The position numbers were made by a program, and so were the translations under genes. Positions 21,230 through 30,654 of a DNA stretch of 64,000 nt are shown piece after piece. Within the stretch, counting starts at the first letter, position 1. Every line of letters starts with the position of its first letter. This DNA comes from Vandiemenella viatica. Its lineage: Eukaryota; Arthropoda; Insecta; Orthoptera; Morabidae. The notes beneath the pieces are model-generated. The model was not told the DNA's origin and did not search any database. It saw only the letters and a list, made by a program, of their open reading frames with translations. The stretch lies in NCBI GenBank assembly GCA_031002005.1, contig JARYHS010013630.1, positions 26,565,112-26,629,111 on the forward strand, in the 5' to 3' direction.

Positions 21230-21590
21230 CACAAACAACTTACCATCATGGGTCAAGAAATAAAATGGTCATCAGAAACAAATTACCTTGGAATCACCAT
21301 AGAGAAAAAGCTTCTCTTTCGAAAATACATCATAAACAGTAGAAAACAGGGCACCGATTTAAAAATCTATTTCAGATCCTGTATGGCACTGAACTGGCCG
21401 CAAAAAACAAAACTTAGGACTTACAAAGCAGTTATCCTTGTACTCTACGGATGCCACGTGTGGGAAACAGCAGCTAAAACCAACATAGACCACCTTCAAC
21501 GACCACAGAACAGATACCTACGAGTTATATTATGAGCACCCAGATTCACACCAAATGACTTTCTTCAGGACACAGCGGGCATCAACTCAC
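21230..21590 (+). mobile_element. Jockey-clade LINE fragment
   Basis: The frame at 21248-21535 reads 'EIKWSSETNYLGITIEKKL', then 'TYKAVILVLYGCHVWETAA' and 'HLQRPQNRYLRVIL'. This is the segment just after the RT palm in Jockey-clade elements ('WS..V.YLGV.LD.KL' ... 'YGC.VWG.AA' ... 'LQ..QN..LR.I'). A stop follows and the expected continuation ('APRFTPNDF') is readable to about 21590. It is truncated on both sides. Confidence 0.8.
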
Positions 21591-21599
21591 TTCTTCTTC

Positions 21600-22175
21600 T
21601 TAAGTCGCCTTATCCTGTTGGAGGTTGGCGGTCCACATAGCTAGCTCTGAACGTGAAACTGCAGCATGGAAAACGTCTTCGGAGGTGCAGTTGAACCATG
21701 TTGAATGTCCTTGTGCTAGCTCCACGTACCGAAGGTCACCGGTTCGAGTCCAGCCGAGGGCATGGGTGTTTAGTGTTGTGTCTCTGAATGTCTTGTCCGT
21801 GTTGTAGTGTCCTTGTGTCAATACTTGATAGCAACAAATCACATTGAGCTGGCTGTATGGCCCAGTAGCCGAATGCCATTAAAAAAAAAGTCCTTCAGCC
21901 ACGAATCACTTCTCCTTCCGACAGATCTTTTCCCATGTATCTTACCTTCAATAATGAGTTGCAGTAGCTGGTACCTCTCACCTCTCATAATGTATCCTAG
22001 ATATTGCGTTTTCCTTTGCTTTATAGTGAGCATCAATTCTTTTTGTTTCCCCATCCAATGAAGTAAGCAGAAATTTTCAGACAAACAGAAAAATTTTATG
22101 ACAGGATAGAAAAATTCAGATAAACTGGCGAAAGGCTCCATACCCTTGGTACAACAATGCCAAGGTACTGACACG
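21600..22175 (-). mobile_element. LINE 3' end (RTE/L1-like), split by a SINE
   Basis: On the minus strand, 'KQRKTQYLGYIMRGERYQLL' and 'IIEGKIHGKRSVGRRSDSWL' (22075-21890) precede the SINE at 21713-21889. Beyond it, 'CTSEDVFHAAVSRSELAMWT' and 'ANLQQDKAT' end at a stop at 21600. This order matches the C-terminus of a common insect endonuclease-reverse-transcriptase family. Only the last 130 or so codons are present. Confidence 0.75.
21713..21889 (+). mobile_element. SINE family 2, inserted in a LINE
   Basis: The head is tRNA-like but truncated, with box B 'ggttcgagtccag'. The body contains 'gtgttgtgtctctgaatgtc' and 'cattgagctggctgtatggc', ending in 'gaatgccatt' plus poly(A). The 6 bases GTCCTT are repeated on both sides (21707-21712 and 21890-21895). 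The same family, in better condition, is at 40360-40606. Confidence 0.85.
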
Positions 22176-22931
22176 GCTATAAAGTGCCACTAAGGCAGTC
22201 AGAAGGGAACTGATATGATTACAAGAAAACTGTAGGTTTTTTTTACATAAGGTCGTGTTTTCCCCTCAAAGAGTAATAAAAAGAGTCTCCAAAATTATCC
22301 TTATCCAGTACAGGGAGACACGTAAAATAGAGCTACCTTGTTAGCGGGACTTTTACAAACAAGCCGAAAAGCAGAGACAAAAAAAAAGTCGCGCCGTCAC
22401 CGATCAGAAACTGTTAAGACCCGAGCTGAGCTGAACTGACCGCTAGTGTGAACGTGCAACAGTCAGGTCAGATCAACATGGACGACTTAAAACTTCTGCT
22501 CGTAAGCAATAAAATAGTGATAAATAAAAAATAAATGTCTTAACAGTATGTCATTTCTGGCTATTATAATGTTGACAACATTTTATAAAAACTCAAATAT
22601 TATTGCATGTTTTCGTATTGCCAAGTTACAGACCCTACTTCCGAATTTAAAAAAATGTGGTGAATTTATTTTGTATTAAAAGCTTCTTTACGAGTATTAG
22701 CACCCAGGCAAGAAATATTTGGGAAAAAAGGTTCCTCTCGTTCATCCTGAGATTCACTTTCTACATGGCGTGAAATAATTGTGCAAAATACTTGTTGCTG
22801 AAATTATGTTACCAATTAATCCTGGAGCAGGATTAATTTTGCTAAAATAAATTCGAAATCTTTGAGCTAAAATATCAAAAGCATTTCACATCACTCGTCT
22901 CGCAAGGCATAGCCAGTAGTCAACATTTTTT

Positions 22932-22948
22932 CCCCCCCCCCCCCCCCC
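22932..22948. repeat. Poly(C) tract, 17 nt
   Basis: This is an uninterrupted homopolymer after a T run, inside the PIF/Harbinger-like element. Confidence 0.95.
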
Positions 22949-23210
22949 TTGATCTGTTGGCGTTTGAAAGTCTGGAAGCACCTATAACCGTCGTCCATTT
23001 TTTATCTTGACGTTTTGTCAGCTTCTTCATCCAAAATCACTGCGGTTTTATTTAACGTTAGCGTAGAAAGTGGCATTGTTCGCTATGAGCAACTGAAATG
23101 ACATCGTCTATGATTTGATCTAACCTGACCTGACCGCTAGTATGAATGCTACTGGCGATATCGTGGATCGCGAGTAAGCTGAGCTGACCGCCAGTGGGGA
23201 CGGGCTTTTA

Positions 23211-23765
23211 AGTTCAGTAGTAAAGGGGAACCTAGCATTAATGCTGACGCTCCGCTGTCAGTCAGTGTCACAGCCTTCTAGCGCTTCAACAGGATGAGTT
23301 GGCAACTGCAAATTTGAATTTTTCAGTCCTCTGAAGAAAGCTACAGCGCGATGACTGAAACGTTAGATTTTAATAAATCTACCCGGAGAACAATACAATA
23401 CGCACAATGAGCGCTGTAGTCTACACAATTATTTGAACTTGTGTGTTTCGTTGACGAAACCCCTAATATTTTCTAAAGTTACATACAAATAAAGTAGGGT
23501 TGATTTTATTTTTCTATCGCACCGTGTGAGGTATAGATATTCAGACGACGTTAAGCAGCGAACAAAAATATTATTTCAATTTTTTCATTTCAAGATAAAG
23601 AGTTGAGTAGCCGTCAGAATAGTTGACTTTAAGCAATTTTTGCTGCCGGAAATGTCCCGATGACGTAATTTTGCCAACCGAGGCAACGGAACGGGCGGTA
23701 TGTTCCATAGAAAGCTTTGTTTTCAACCCGAAGGTTGGTTGGACGGTCGTATAGCAGGTCTGCTT
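23211..23765. other. Unassigned; decayed hammerhead-like motif
   Basis: CTGAAGA at 23331-23337 and GAAACGTT at 23357-23364 stand 19 bases apart, like the core seen at 48781-48808 and 52892-52926. Helix II cannot be drawn well, so this is at best an old relic of a Penelope-type terminal repeat. Confidence 0.3.
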
Positions 23766-23767
23766 AG

Positions 23768-23992
23768 TCTAGTATTGGAAGCATGGTGGCCAGTTTCTAT
23801 CCTCCTCACCCGGTAATCCTACCGGGTGATGGGGACCTACAGTTTCACGTGGAATACGACTCACGGATGTTTTCTGAATTATTTCAGCAGAGGTGAAGGG
23901 CTTATGAAAATCCTCGCTGAGACAGGGATTCGAACCGGGAACCTTACGATCTGCAGTCAGACACCTTAGCCAATGAGCCACCAGCAAGATGT
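23768..23992 (-). mobile_element. SINE family 3 (tRNA-derived)
   Basis: On the minus strand, a tRNA-like head reads 'tggtggctcattggctaagg' (box A), then 'tgtctgactgcagatcgtaa' and box B 'cggttcgaatccctgtc'. It is followed by a body unrelated to families 1 and 2 ('catccgtgagtcgtattcca', 'catcacccggtaggattacc'). There is no poly(A) tail and no clear target duplication. The head is so well kept that a diverged tRNA gene was considered, but the anticodon stem does not close well. Confidence 0.75.
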
Positions 23993-24249
23993 ATACGTTC
24001 CATATAGTGGACAAATTTATCGTATAAGGATTTTGAGACATACTTGCACGAAAAAATAGTAAAACTGATTAATGTGACGTCTGAAGTATTTATTTTCTGC
24101 TGAAAAGAAGAATTTATATTAAAAAAATTAGATTAATGTAATTAAACTAGCAGGAGAATAACATTTTTCATCTCCTTATCACCGCTGATTGGTGTGAAAG
24201 CAAAAGATGCGATAAGGTCCTTAGGAGGTAGAGGACCGTAATGGCATCC

Positions 24250-24450
24250 GCCGAGCGTGGTGGGTAAATGATAACGCTCTGGGGACGCATTCGGGAGGAC
24301 GCGGGTTTCAATCCCCATCCGGGCATCCGAATGCCGGGATGCTTCCTTCAAAAAATTCCATGAGAAAATTCCTTCCCGTTCCTTGCTCCCAGTCCCTTCC
24401 AGTCTCTAATAACCTCGACTTCGACGAGGTGTGAAGCCATAAGCAAAAAG
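24250..24450 (+). mobile_element. SINE family 1, subfamily A
   Basis: The head is 'ccgagcgtggtgggtaaatg' and box B is 'gggtttcaatcccc'. About 35 bp of body is missing ('catccgaatgccgggatgc' joins directly). The tail is 'aacctcgacttcgacgagg', 'tgtgaagccataagc', and a short A-rich end. Confidence 0.88.
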
Positions 24451-25485
24451 AAGTACAGTAATCCAATGCGCGGTCTTTGGAACTAGCGCTAGAGGTGGGA
24501 TCAGCCCCACGATCCCCCGCCGACTTTACCCTCCTACAAGGTGCTCAGAGGGTGACTTTGTAGGACTCGGGAACCGTTCGAGACGTCCAGCTTCAATCAA
24601 GGAGCCTCGATTTCACCCAGAATTGAATCCCGACCTCCCAGACATTGTTACTGATTGAGGTATGTTTGAAACATATTGACTTGACTTACTGTTTGAATTG
24701 GATATAATTTAGTGATATTAGATTCTTAAACGCTTTGATTGGAATACTTATAATGAGAATGTCGTTACAATCTACAAAGTCCTTCCCGTTGACTGTTGTG
24801 GTTGTGGTACCGTGATGGTGTCCGGTACCTGACGCGGGGTCCTGGTGGTGGAAGAAATCAGAAATTGTCCACCATTGTGGGAGAAGTGGTGGTGCAGATT
24901 GTGCACAAGACTACTGGGTTAGATCGCAAAACTCTCCGCAATGCGTATGGAGTGAAAGCACACGTCATTCCTGATGGTGGAGCGTCGAACGGAAGGTGAC
25001 ATTATGCTCGGTGTCTCTCGAAAGAGTAGGACTGAATGTGTCCACACCTGGTTTCATCCTCTACCTTCTTTCATTTTGTGTTTATTCAGAACACACTATA
25101 CTAAACATCCTCACGAAACAGTAACACGTGCATACTCTTCCGTCTCTAGGAAAGTTAATGGAAAGCCACCACAGTTAAATTTTCCCAAGAAAGCTGTCCT
25201 GTAGGAGTAATTGCCTCCCAGGCAACCAGTGAGCCTGGGTTCCCGGTTGATGGACATAATCGCCATCATCAGCAATCTACAGAAGTCTGTGTGGGAATCA
25301 GATAGCGTGATCCTCAGCAGATGTGACTGCTGCTCCGAGCTGGACGTGCCGTATCGCTGGTCGATCTCGTGACTCAGCCGCTATCGAATGACGGCACAGT
25401 CGACCACAGCTGGTCGAGGCACACGCTGTCACGATCCTTCTCCCACACAACAATAGCGCTGCAGTTTAAGTGGAAACCATCTAAT
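24451..25485. other. Unassigned; partly GC-rich
   Basis: Positions 24475-24660 are G+C richer, with 'ctcggga' and 'attgaatcccgacctcccag' words that could be a further tRNA-like SINE on the minus strand. Positions 25205-25470 are also richer. Neither could be matched to a family in this window. Confidence 0.3.
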
Positions 25486-25489
25486 TTAG

Positions 25490-26215
25490 TTGCGACTGAG
25501 CGCACGCTCCGGTGGCTATTTCCCTACACACTCATTGTTCCTTATTTCTTTACTCACGTACAAATTACAACTTTAAATTTTTACAACGTTTTTGGTAAAT
25601 TATTTATAAACTCTCTTTGTAACTTATTCCAATCCCCGCCACCCTTACTTACGAAAGAAAATCTTCCCACACACTTAGGCCTATGCCTAAAACCGAGTGC
25701 CAGCTTGTGGTCATGATCATCTCTTTCCTTCCATGCTTTACTCCTAATTATTTCTTCAATATCTTTCGACACCTCATCATCAATATACGCCTTGTACACT
25801 CCCATGATTCTCCTCACCCTCCTCCTGTCTTCCAATGGATCCCATTTGAGCTATTTTACCATATCGGTTACTGATTGTGTTCTCCGGTAATTTCCAGAGA
25901 CGAATCTAGCAGCCCTTCTTTTCACCCTTTCCAACTCCTGTATTTGATTCCCAAAATGTGGGTCCCATACTCCACTACCATTTTGAAGCAATGGTCTGAC
26001 CAAAGTATAGTAACGCAATTCCTTTACTTCTCTGATACATCCCCTCATCACTCTCCCCAACAAGTGTTGGATTTTCAAACCTTTTCCTACTACCTGCCCA
26101 ATGTGTCCAACCCAGTTGAGCTTGTTATCAGGAATTATGCCAAGATATTTACATTCCAAGTCTTTTACAAACAATTGTTTCCCCATATATAATCAACCTT
26201 TAGTTTTTTTTATTT
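25490..26215 (-). mobile_element. CR1-like LINE, minus strand, 5'-truncated
   Basis: It begins on the minus strand near 26215 and ends at the family 3' terminus (reverse complement 'gtgtgtagggaaatagccac', near 25510). Two frames carry most of the C-terminal region. 25851-26186: 'DLECKYLGIIPDNKLNWVG', 'RRAARFVSGNYRRTQSVTDM'. 25581-25835: 'DRRRVRRIMGVYKAYIDDE', 'DDHDHKLALGFRHRP', 'DWNKLQREFINNLP'. One frameshift lies near 25840. It is better kept than the 1.5-2.8 kb copies. Confidence 0.88.
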
Positions 26216-26869
26216 GTGTATACTGTTTGATTGTCTCTAAGTTATTAATGCTACATCGAAGTAAAAAACTTTGCTTTTGGTACTGAATGAAGCAGGTACA
26301 TCAAAACATTAAAAACAAGTCTTAGTGAAGAATATAACAGTCCGCCATGAGGAACTGCTGTCAATGAGCGAAAAATTACAGCAACTGAGAACTTCATCAA
26401 TATTTCAAATCATCAATTACAAAATTTTTATTCAAACTAAGACTGCTCTGTGATCCAACTGGAGTTCCATGTTGGGTTATGAAATGTAGTGAAGAAAATA
26501 GCATTTTAATAGACAAGTGTTCAGTTGACTTCTAATCGGAATCTTGAACTGAACATCTTCTGGGCAACAACGGGACATCAAAACACTCAACTAGTGACAA
26601 TGAGTTCTGCGATATGCAACAGTTTTTTAGAGTCCAGTGCTTAGTGATGTGGTGCAGCAGCGTAAACTTGTAACATGAAAACGACGAATAATGTTGTAAA
26701 AGAAATCAGTTATTGAGCTATAAAGAAGAAGCTGCATACATCAACTCAGATTGGTGGAGAATTTGATTTATTTAATCCCGACGGAGCATATTTCCATACA
26801 CATCTGCTTTTCTATTCCACGGTTTTCTTCTCTTTTTATCCTAAAACTATCGGATTATAGTGTCACCAC

Positions 26870-27520
26870 CCATCTTCTTTTTTACTTTGTGAATTTTGAT
26901 TTTAAATTATGATAAATTATTAACCAGTTTCCCTTGTAATTTGTTCCAATCCCTGACTGACTTACGTACAATGGAAAATACTCTCATGCCTGAAATGAAG
27001 TGGCGTTTGTGGTCATGTCTTCCCTTCGATGTTGTAGTCCTAATTCATCTCACCAATATCTTTCCAAGTCTCATCACCAATAATCGCCTTGTACATTTGC
27101 ATGACTATCTTCATCCTCCTCCTGTCTTCCAAGTCCAGCTCCTTTATAATATCAGTTACTAATTTTATATTTAGGCAATTTTAACAACGAATCTAAATGT
27201 CCTTCTTTGCACTTCTTCCAACTCCTGTATTTGTTTCCCAAAATGTGGGTCCCATTCTCCCATATTCTAAGAATGGCGTGACTAAAGTTTTGCACTTAAG
27301 TTCCCTTAGTTTTCTCTTAAATCCCCTCACACCCTCTCCAATCAATGAAGGATTCTGCAACCTCTTCTAATACTTGCCCAGCGCATCCTATATAATTCAG
27401 TTTACTATCAATTGTTATGTCAAGATATTTACACTTAACTGCTTCAACAAGCAATTCATTCCTAACACTATAATTGTAAAGAAACCTTTGTTTTTTCATC
27501 TCTGCAGCTAATCGCCTGAC
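26870..27520 (-). mobile_element. CR1-like LINE, minus strand, diverged
   Basis: Minus-strand translation gives 'VKCKYLDITIDSKLNYIG' (27317-27499 frame) and, after frame changes, the 'DRRRMKIVMQMYKAI' region near 27080-27130 and a 'DWNKLQGKLV' end near 26930. It lacks RT. It is in the same orientation as the copy at 25490-26215, 650 bp away. Confidence 0.75.
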
Positions 27521-27748
27521 TGTTATTTCCAGTTATGTTAAAACTCTGTTGATAACTCGACATCACTCTTATTTTAGATGGTATTGTATGCCCCCCATTT
27601 TGTTTTCTCTATCCTTCCCTACAGTGGTTCCTCTTTGATTGCCCCTACCCTTCTCACTCATTACCCTGTCCATTACAACCCCTACTCTCCTTCTCAAAAA
27701 TTCCACTCGCTTTAACCTCACTGATATACCTCTTGTTGTGGTACAAAT

Positions 27749-28665
27749 TAGAGATGCAATAGACTACTGCTTCCGCAACTGCGAAAGTTCTGCGCGTTTT
27801 TTCACATCCGTTTATACTTCCACAACTTTTATAATAGAAATTTAATCGGAAATTTACACCGGGGAGGCATGGGCGCGGGGGACTTCAGAACAGTTCCAGA
27901 ATTTGGTAAGATGGTTACGCAATAAATTGAACGCAAGTGCAAGATTTGGAGACTTGACTAAAGACGACAAATACACAATTTCGACGTATTTAGATCCACG
28001 GTATAAATCTCACTTTTTCACCAGCATCAATATGGATCTGGATGAGTCTAAATTACTAAATATGACTATCAGCAGAACTAGAGAATCCTGAGATATAACA
28101 AATTCCAAGATCATGATGGCGTACCTTCCCACAAAAGGTGCCGAACTCAAATTAAGAATGAAGTCCAACCAACGTCAACATCATTAAAAATGTTGGAATC
28201 CATGTTAAAGATGAATGAAAACCAGCGAGTCTCGACTACAATTGACGATAGTGACAATCTATGGAGTTAGGGAGTAAAAAAGATAAGCAATTACCTTTAC
28301 GTGAGGATTCCCATGCCTGGTAATCAAATGCACACAAATACTATTATCTTTGGCCAGTAGTGCGCCAGTATCAGCTCCCCCCAGCAGCGTAGCCAGTGAG
28401 TAATTATTTAGCGGAGTTGGTCTAATATATGAAGAACACCGGAACATAATGCAGGGAGTAACCGCGCCCAAACTACTTTTTCTGTAACAATACTTATAGC
28501 TATTCAATTTTCCATATTAATTTAATAAAAAGTAATACCTGCTAAAAACTGGACTTTTTCTTCACAGTATTTACACTTCCGCTTTGGCATCCGCTTCCGT
28601 TTCCGCTAAGATTTACTTTTGCCATATGTTTCTGCTTCCGTTACTACACTTCCGTTTCATCACTA
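27749..28665 (+). mobile_element. hAT relic A (CTTCCG subterminal repeats)
   Basis: The 917-bp element has 8-bp flanks GTACAAAT (27741-27748) and GTGCATAT (28666-28673), two mismatches. The ends are TAGAGATG left and, reverse complemented, TAGTGATG right. The right end carries many CTTCCG words (28576, 28589, 28635, 28650) and the left end has two similar words, as expected of subterminal transposase-binding repeats. It keeps a small transposase piece. Confidence 0.75.
27903..28091 (+). pseudogene. hAT transposase fragment
   Basis: A 62-codon frame reads 'RWLRNKLNASARFGDLTKDD' and 'YTISTYLDPRYKSHFF'. The 'YLDPR(Y/F)K..FF' motif is typical of the central region of hAT/ZBED-type transposases. 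The N-terminal BED finger and the C-terminal dimerisation region are absent, so it is not functional. Confidence 0.75.
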
Positions 28666-28751
28666 GTGCATATGTGTAAATTAATTAAATTTACTTATTT
28701 TTAAAATTTTAAAATGTATTATTCTGCTTGCATAGTAACACCCTCGAAAGA

Positions 28752-28963
28752 TGATTTTTTTTAACTGCTTAACGTCTCTTAACAGCGAGGTCTTTAGAGA
28801 CGGGAAAGGATGGGGGGACAAGGAATGGGAAGGATATCGGCCATGGCCTTTTGAAGGAAGCATCCCGGCATTTGCCTGGAGTAATTTGGGAAACCATGGA
28901 AAACCCAAATCTGGATGCCCGGACGGGGATTCGAACCGCCGTCCTCCCGAATGCGAGTCCATC
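28752..28963 (-). mobile_element. SINE family 1, subfamily B, 5'-truncated
   Basis: Minus strand: box B 'cggttcgaatccccgtccgg', body 'catccagatttgggttttcc', 'ggccatggccgatatccttc', and the tail 'cgtctctaaagacctcgctg' followed by 'ttaagagacgttaagcagtt' and poly(A). The head stops within 'ggactcgcattcggg', joining unrelated sequence. The body is close to the copies at 31133 and 60944. Confidence 0.9.
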
Positions 28964-29011
28964 GAAAGTTGTCCCTTTGGAGTAAGATACGATCGATAAT
29001 AGTGGCTGTCA

Positions 29012-29310
29012 TTGGAGGTGGTTAACAAGCGGTCTATTGATGGTCTGTTGCGGCGGTTGGCAGCGGGACGCTACGTCCGACTTGCACTGTGGAGTATTAC
29101 CACCCCGAACTTTGGCCGTGACCTGAGCAGTTGCCAACAGACGTGCGAACGCAGCGTGTATTTCGGACAGCTGACACCGGGCCAAACTGTTTGGAAACCT
29201 CCTCAGGCTTTGTCCGCTTCACAGAAATCCTCTGACGTCAGCCCAGATTCACTCCCCTGGTACAACTTTAACCTGAACGGTACCTCTAAGACCCCACAGT
29301 TGTAACTTTG
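29012..29310 (+). other. GC-richer open stretch, unassigned
   Basis: A 97-codon plus-strand frame (29012-29305) lies in sequence clearly richer in G+C than its flanks. I see no domain, signal peptide or repeat match. It could be an exon, but there is no support from splice signals or homology. Confidence 0.25.
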
Positions 29311-29639
29311 CTGTCATTGCGTCATTGAGGATCCTTTTATTATTAACTACGTTTGCCAACAATTCTGAGGAAAAAATATATTATTTAAAAAAAATCCAGA
29401 CGTAAAATATGTACTACTTCGCATGAAAATATAGTATGCAATACATCTATGAAAAAATATATCTTACGTCAACACTTATGGTTTATTTATCCTTCAAACA
29501 TTACATTTTTTATAGATTTATTCGTTTTTAACGATTTAATGCTGTTGTTGCTTTTCGTTCTTTAGGACTTGTGAACATCTAGGTTATTAGCGCCATGACT
29601 AAAACCTGGCATGACAACGAGGCTTAAAGCTCAATTACC

Positions 29640-29985
29640 GTCTATATGGCCGACTATAGAGGGGTCAGCCACGCAGAAGGCGAAAAAAAAAAAAAAAAAA
29701 AAAAAAACTAAATTGTTGCCTTCTGCTTGGCCGACTGCGAAGAGGTCAGCCATGCAGATACCAAAATGAAATAAAACAATGGCTGTAAAAGGACTAAAAG
29801 AAAAACAAACACAAACACTGAATAGTTGGCTGTAAAAAAGTCAACCAGATTAAACGAGCATTAAAACAACAAACTAGCTGGCTGGCGGTAAAAGAGCCAG
29901 CCAGACATAAAATGTCAAATTTAACACAAGAAAGTTGGTGGTTGTAAGCGTACGACCAATCCATTCTAAAACCTAGGCCGATCTG
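29640..29985. repeat. Degenerate array of short hairpins, period about 50 bp
   Basis: Units containing an inverted pair like GGCYG...(A)GTCAGCC recur at 29652, 29733, 29779, 29828, 29880 and 29936. Examples: 'ggccgactatagaggggtca', 'ggccgactgcgaagaggtca', 'ttggctgtaaaaaagtcaac', 'ctggcggtaaaagagccagc'. Between them lie A-rich spacers, including an A run from 29682 to 29706. The first two units are most alike. Confidence 0.5.
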
Positions 29986-30654
29986 CCCAAAATTATTGGG
30001 ATGTGGCTGGCCAAACTACAAAGTTTTAAATCTTGGCCACATTGTCATTATTACTGTCTAAAATAAGGGACAGTTCGTTGGTTGCGCATAACAATTTAAT
30101 GCCTTAAAAAAAAAAAAAAAAAAATCAGTCATCCATTTCAAATGTATTGTTTCGCGATCGTTTTTCAACAGATACATAATAAATATGATAGGATTGTAAG
30201 TAATAGAGAAGTTCCTCTTGTTTCTTGTGTAGAATATTGTATCGGTCAATATCACAAGAAAAACTAAATGCGTTTAAGGAATTTCGTTGAAGTGAGACTT
30301 CTTTGCGTACGATAGGGAGAAGTTTGTCAGCATTACGCGTCAACTGCGCGTGCGCCCAACTTTCCGCGCATAGAGCGTTTAACATTCCGCGCAAGCGCAG
30401 TTAGCGACACTTTGATGCAAGCAGCAGATGTTTCTGAAATGTTAAAGTTTAAATCGCTCTAATCGCGTGACAGCGTCAGACGGAGGAGCCACCATCATTG
30501 ATACATGCACCAGACTTTGAGAAAAATGTAATCATTCCCTTACCAAAGAAGCTATGTGCTAAAAAAATGTGAGCAGTAGCGAACAATAAGCTTAGTAGTT
30601 AATGCATCAAAAATTATCACCAACGAATGTAAAAACTAATAAAAGAGTTTCTAA

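Larger units (their letters stand above)
21102..23207. mobile_element. PIF/Harbinger-like DNA element with nested retroelements
   Basis: It is flanked by TTA (21099-21101 and 23208-23210), the 3-bp duplication typical of PIF/Harbinger. The left end begins AGGCCCATTCACAACAGCGG; the right end, reverse complemented, begins AAGCCCGTCCCCACTGGCGG; both continue into GTCAGCTCAG. A further internal copy of the end sequence, 'gctgaactgaccgctagtg' near 22431, suggests either subterminal repeats or two adjoining elements. No transposase is recognised in 22180-23100. LINE pieces occupy 21230-22175. Confidence 0.6.

Noticed and set aside
23900..23992. tRNA gene on the minus strand
   Set aside because: Box A and box B are good, but the anticodon arm and acceptor stem do not close and a SINE-like body follows.
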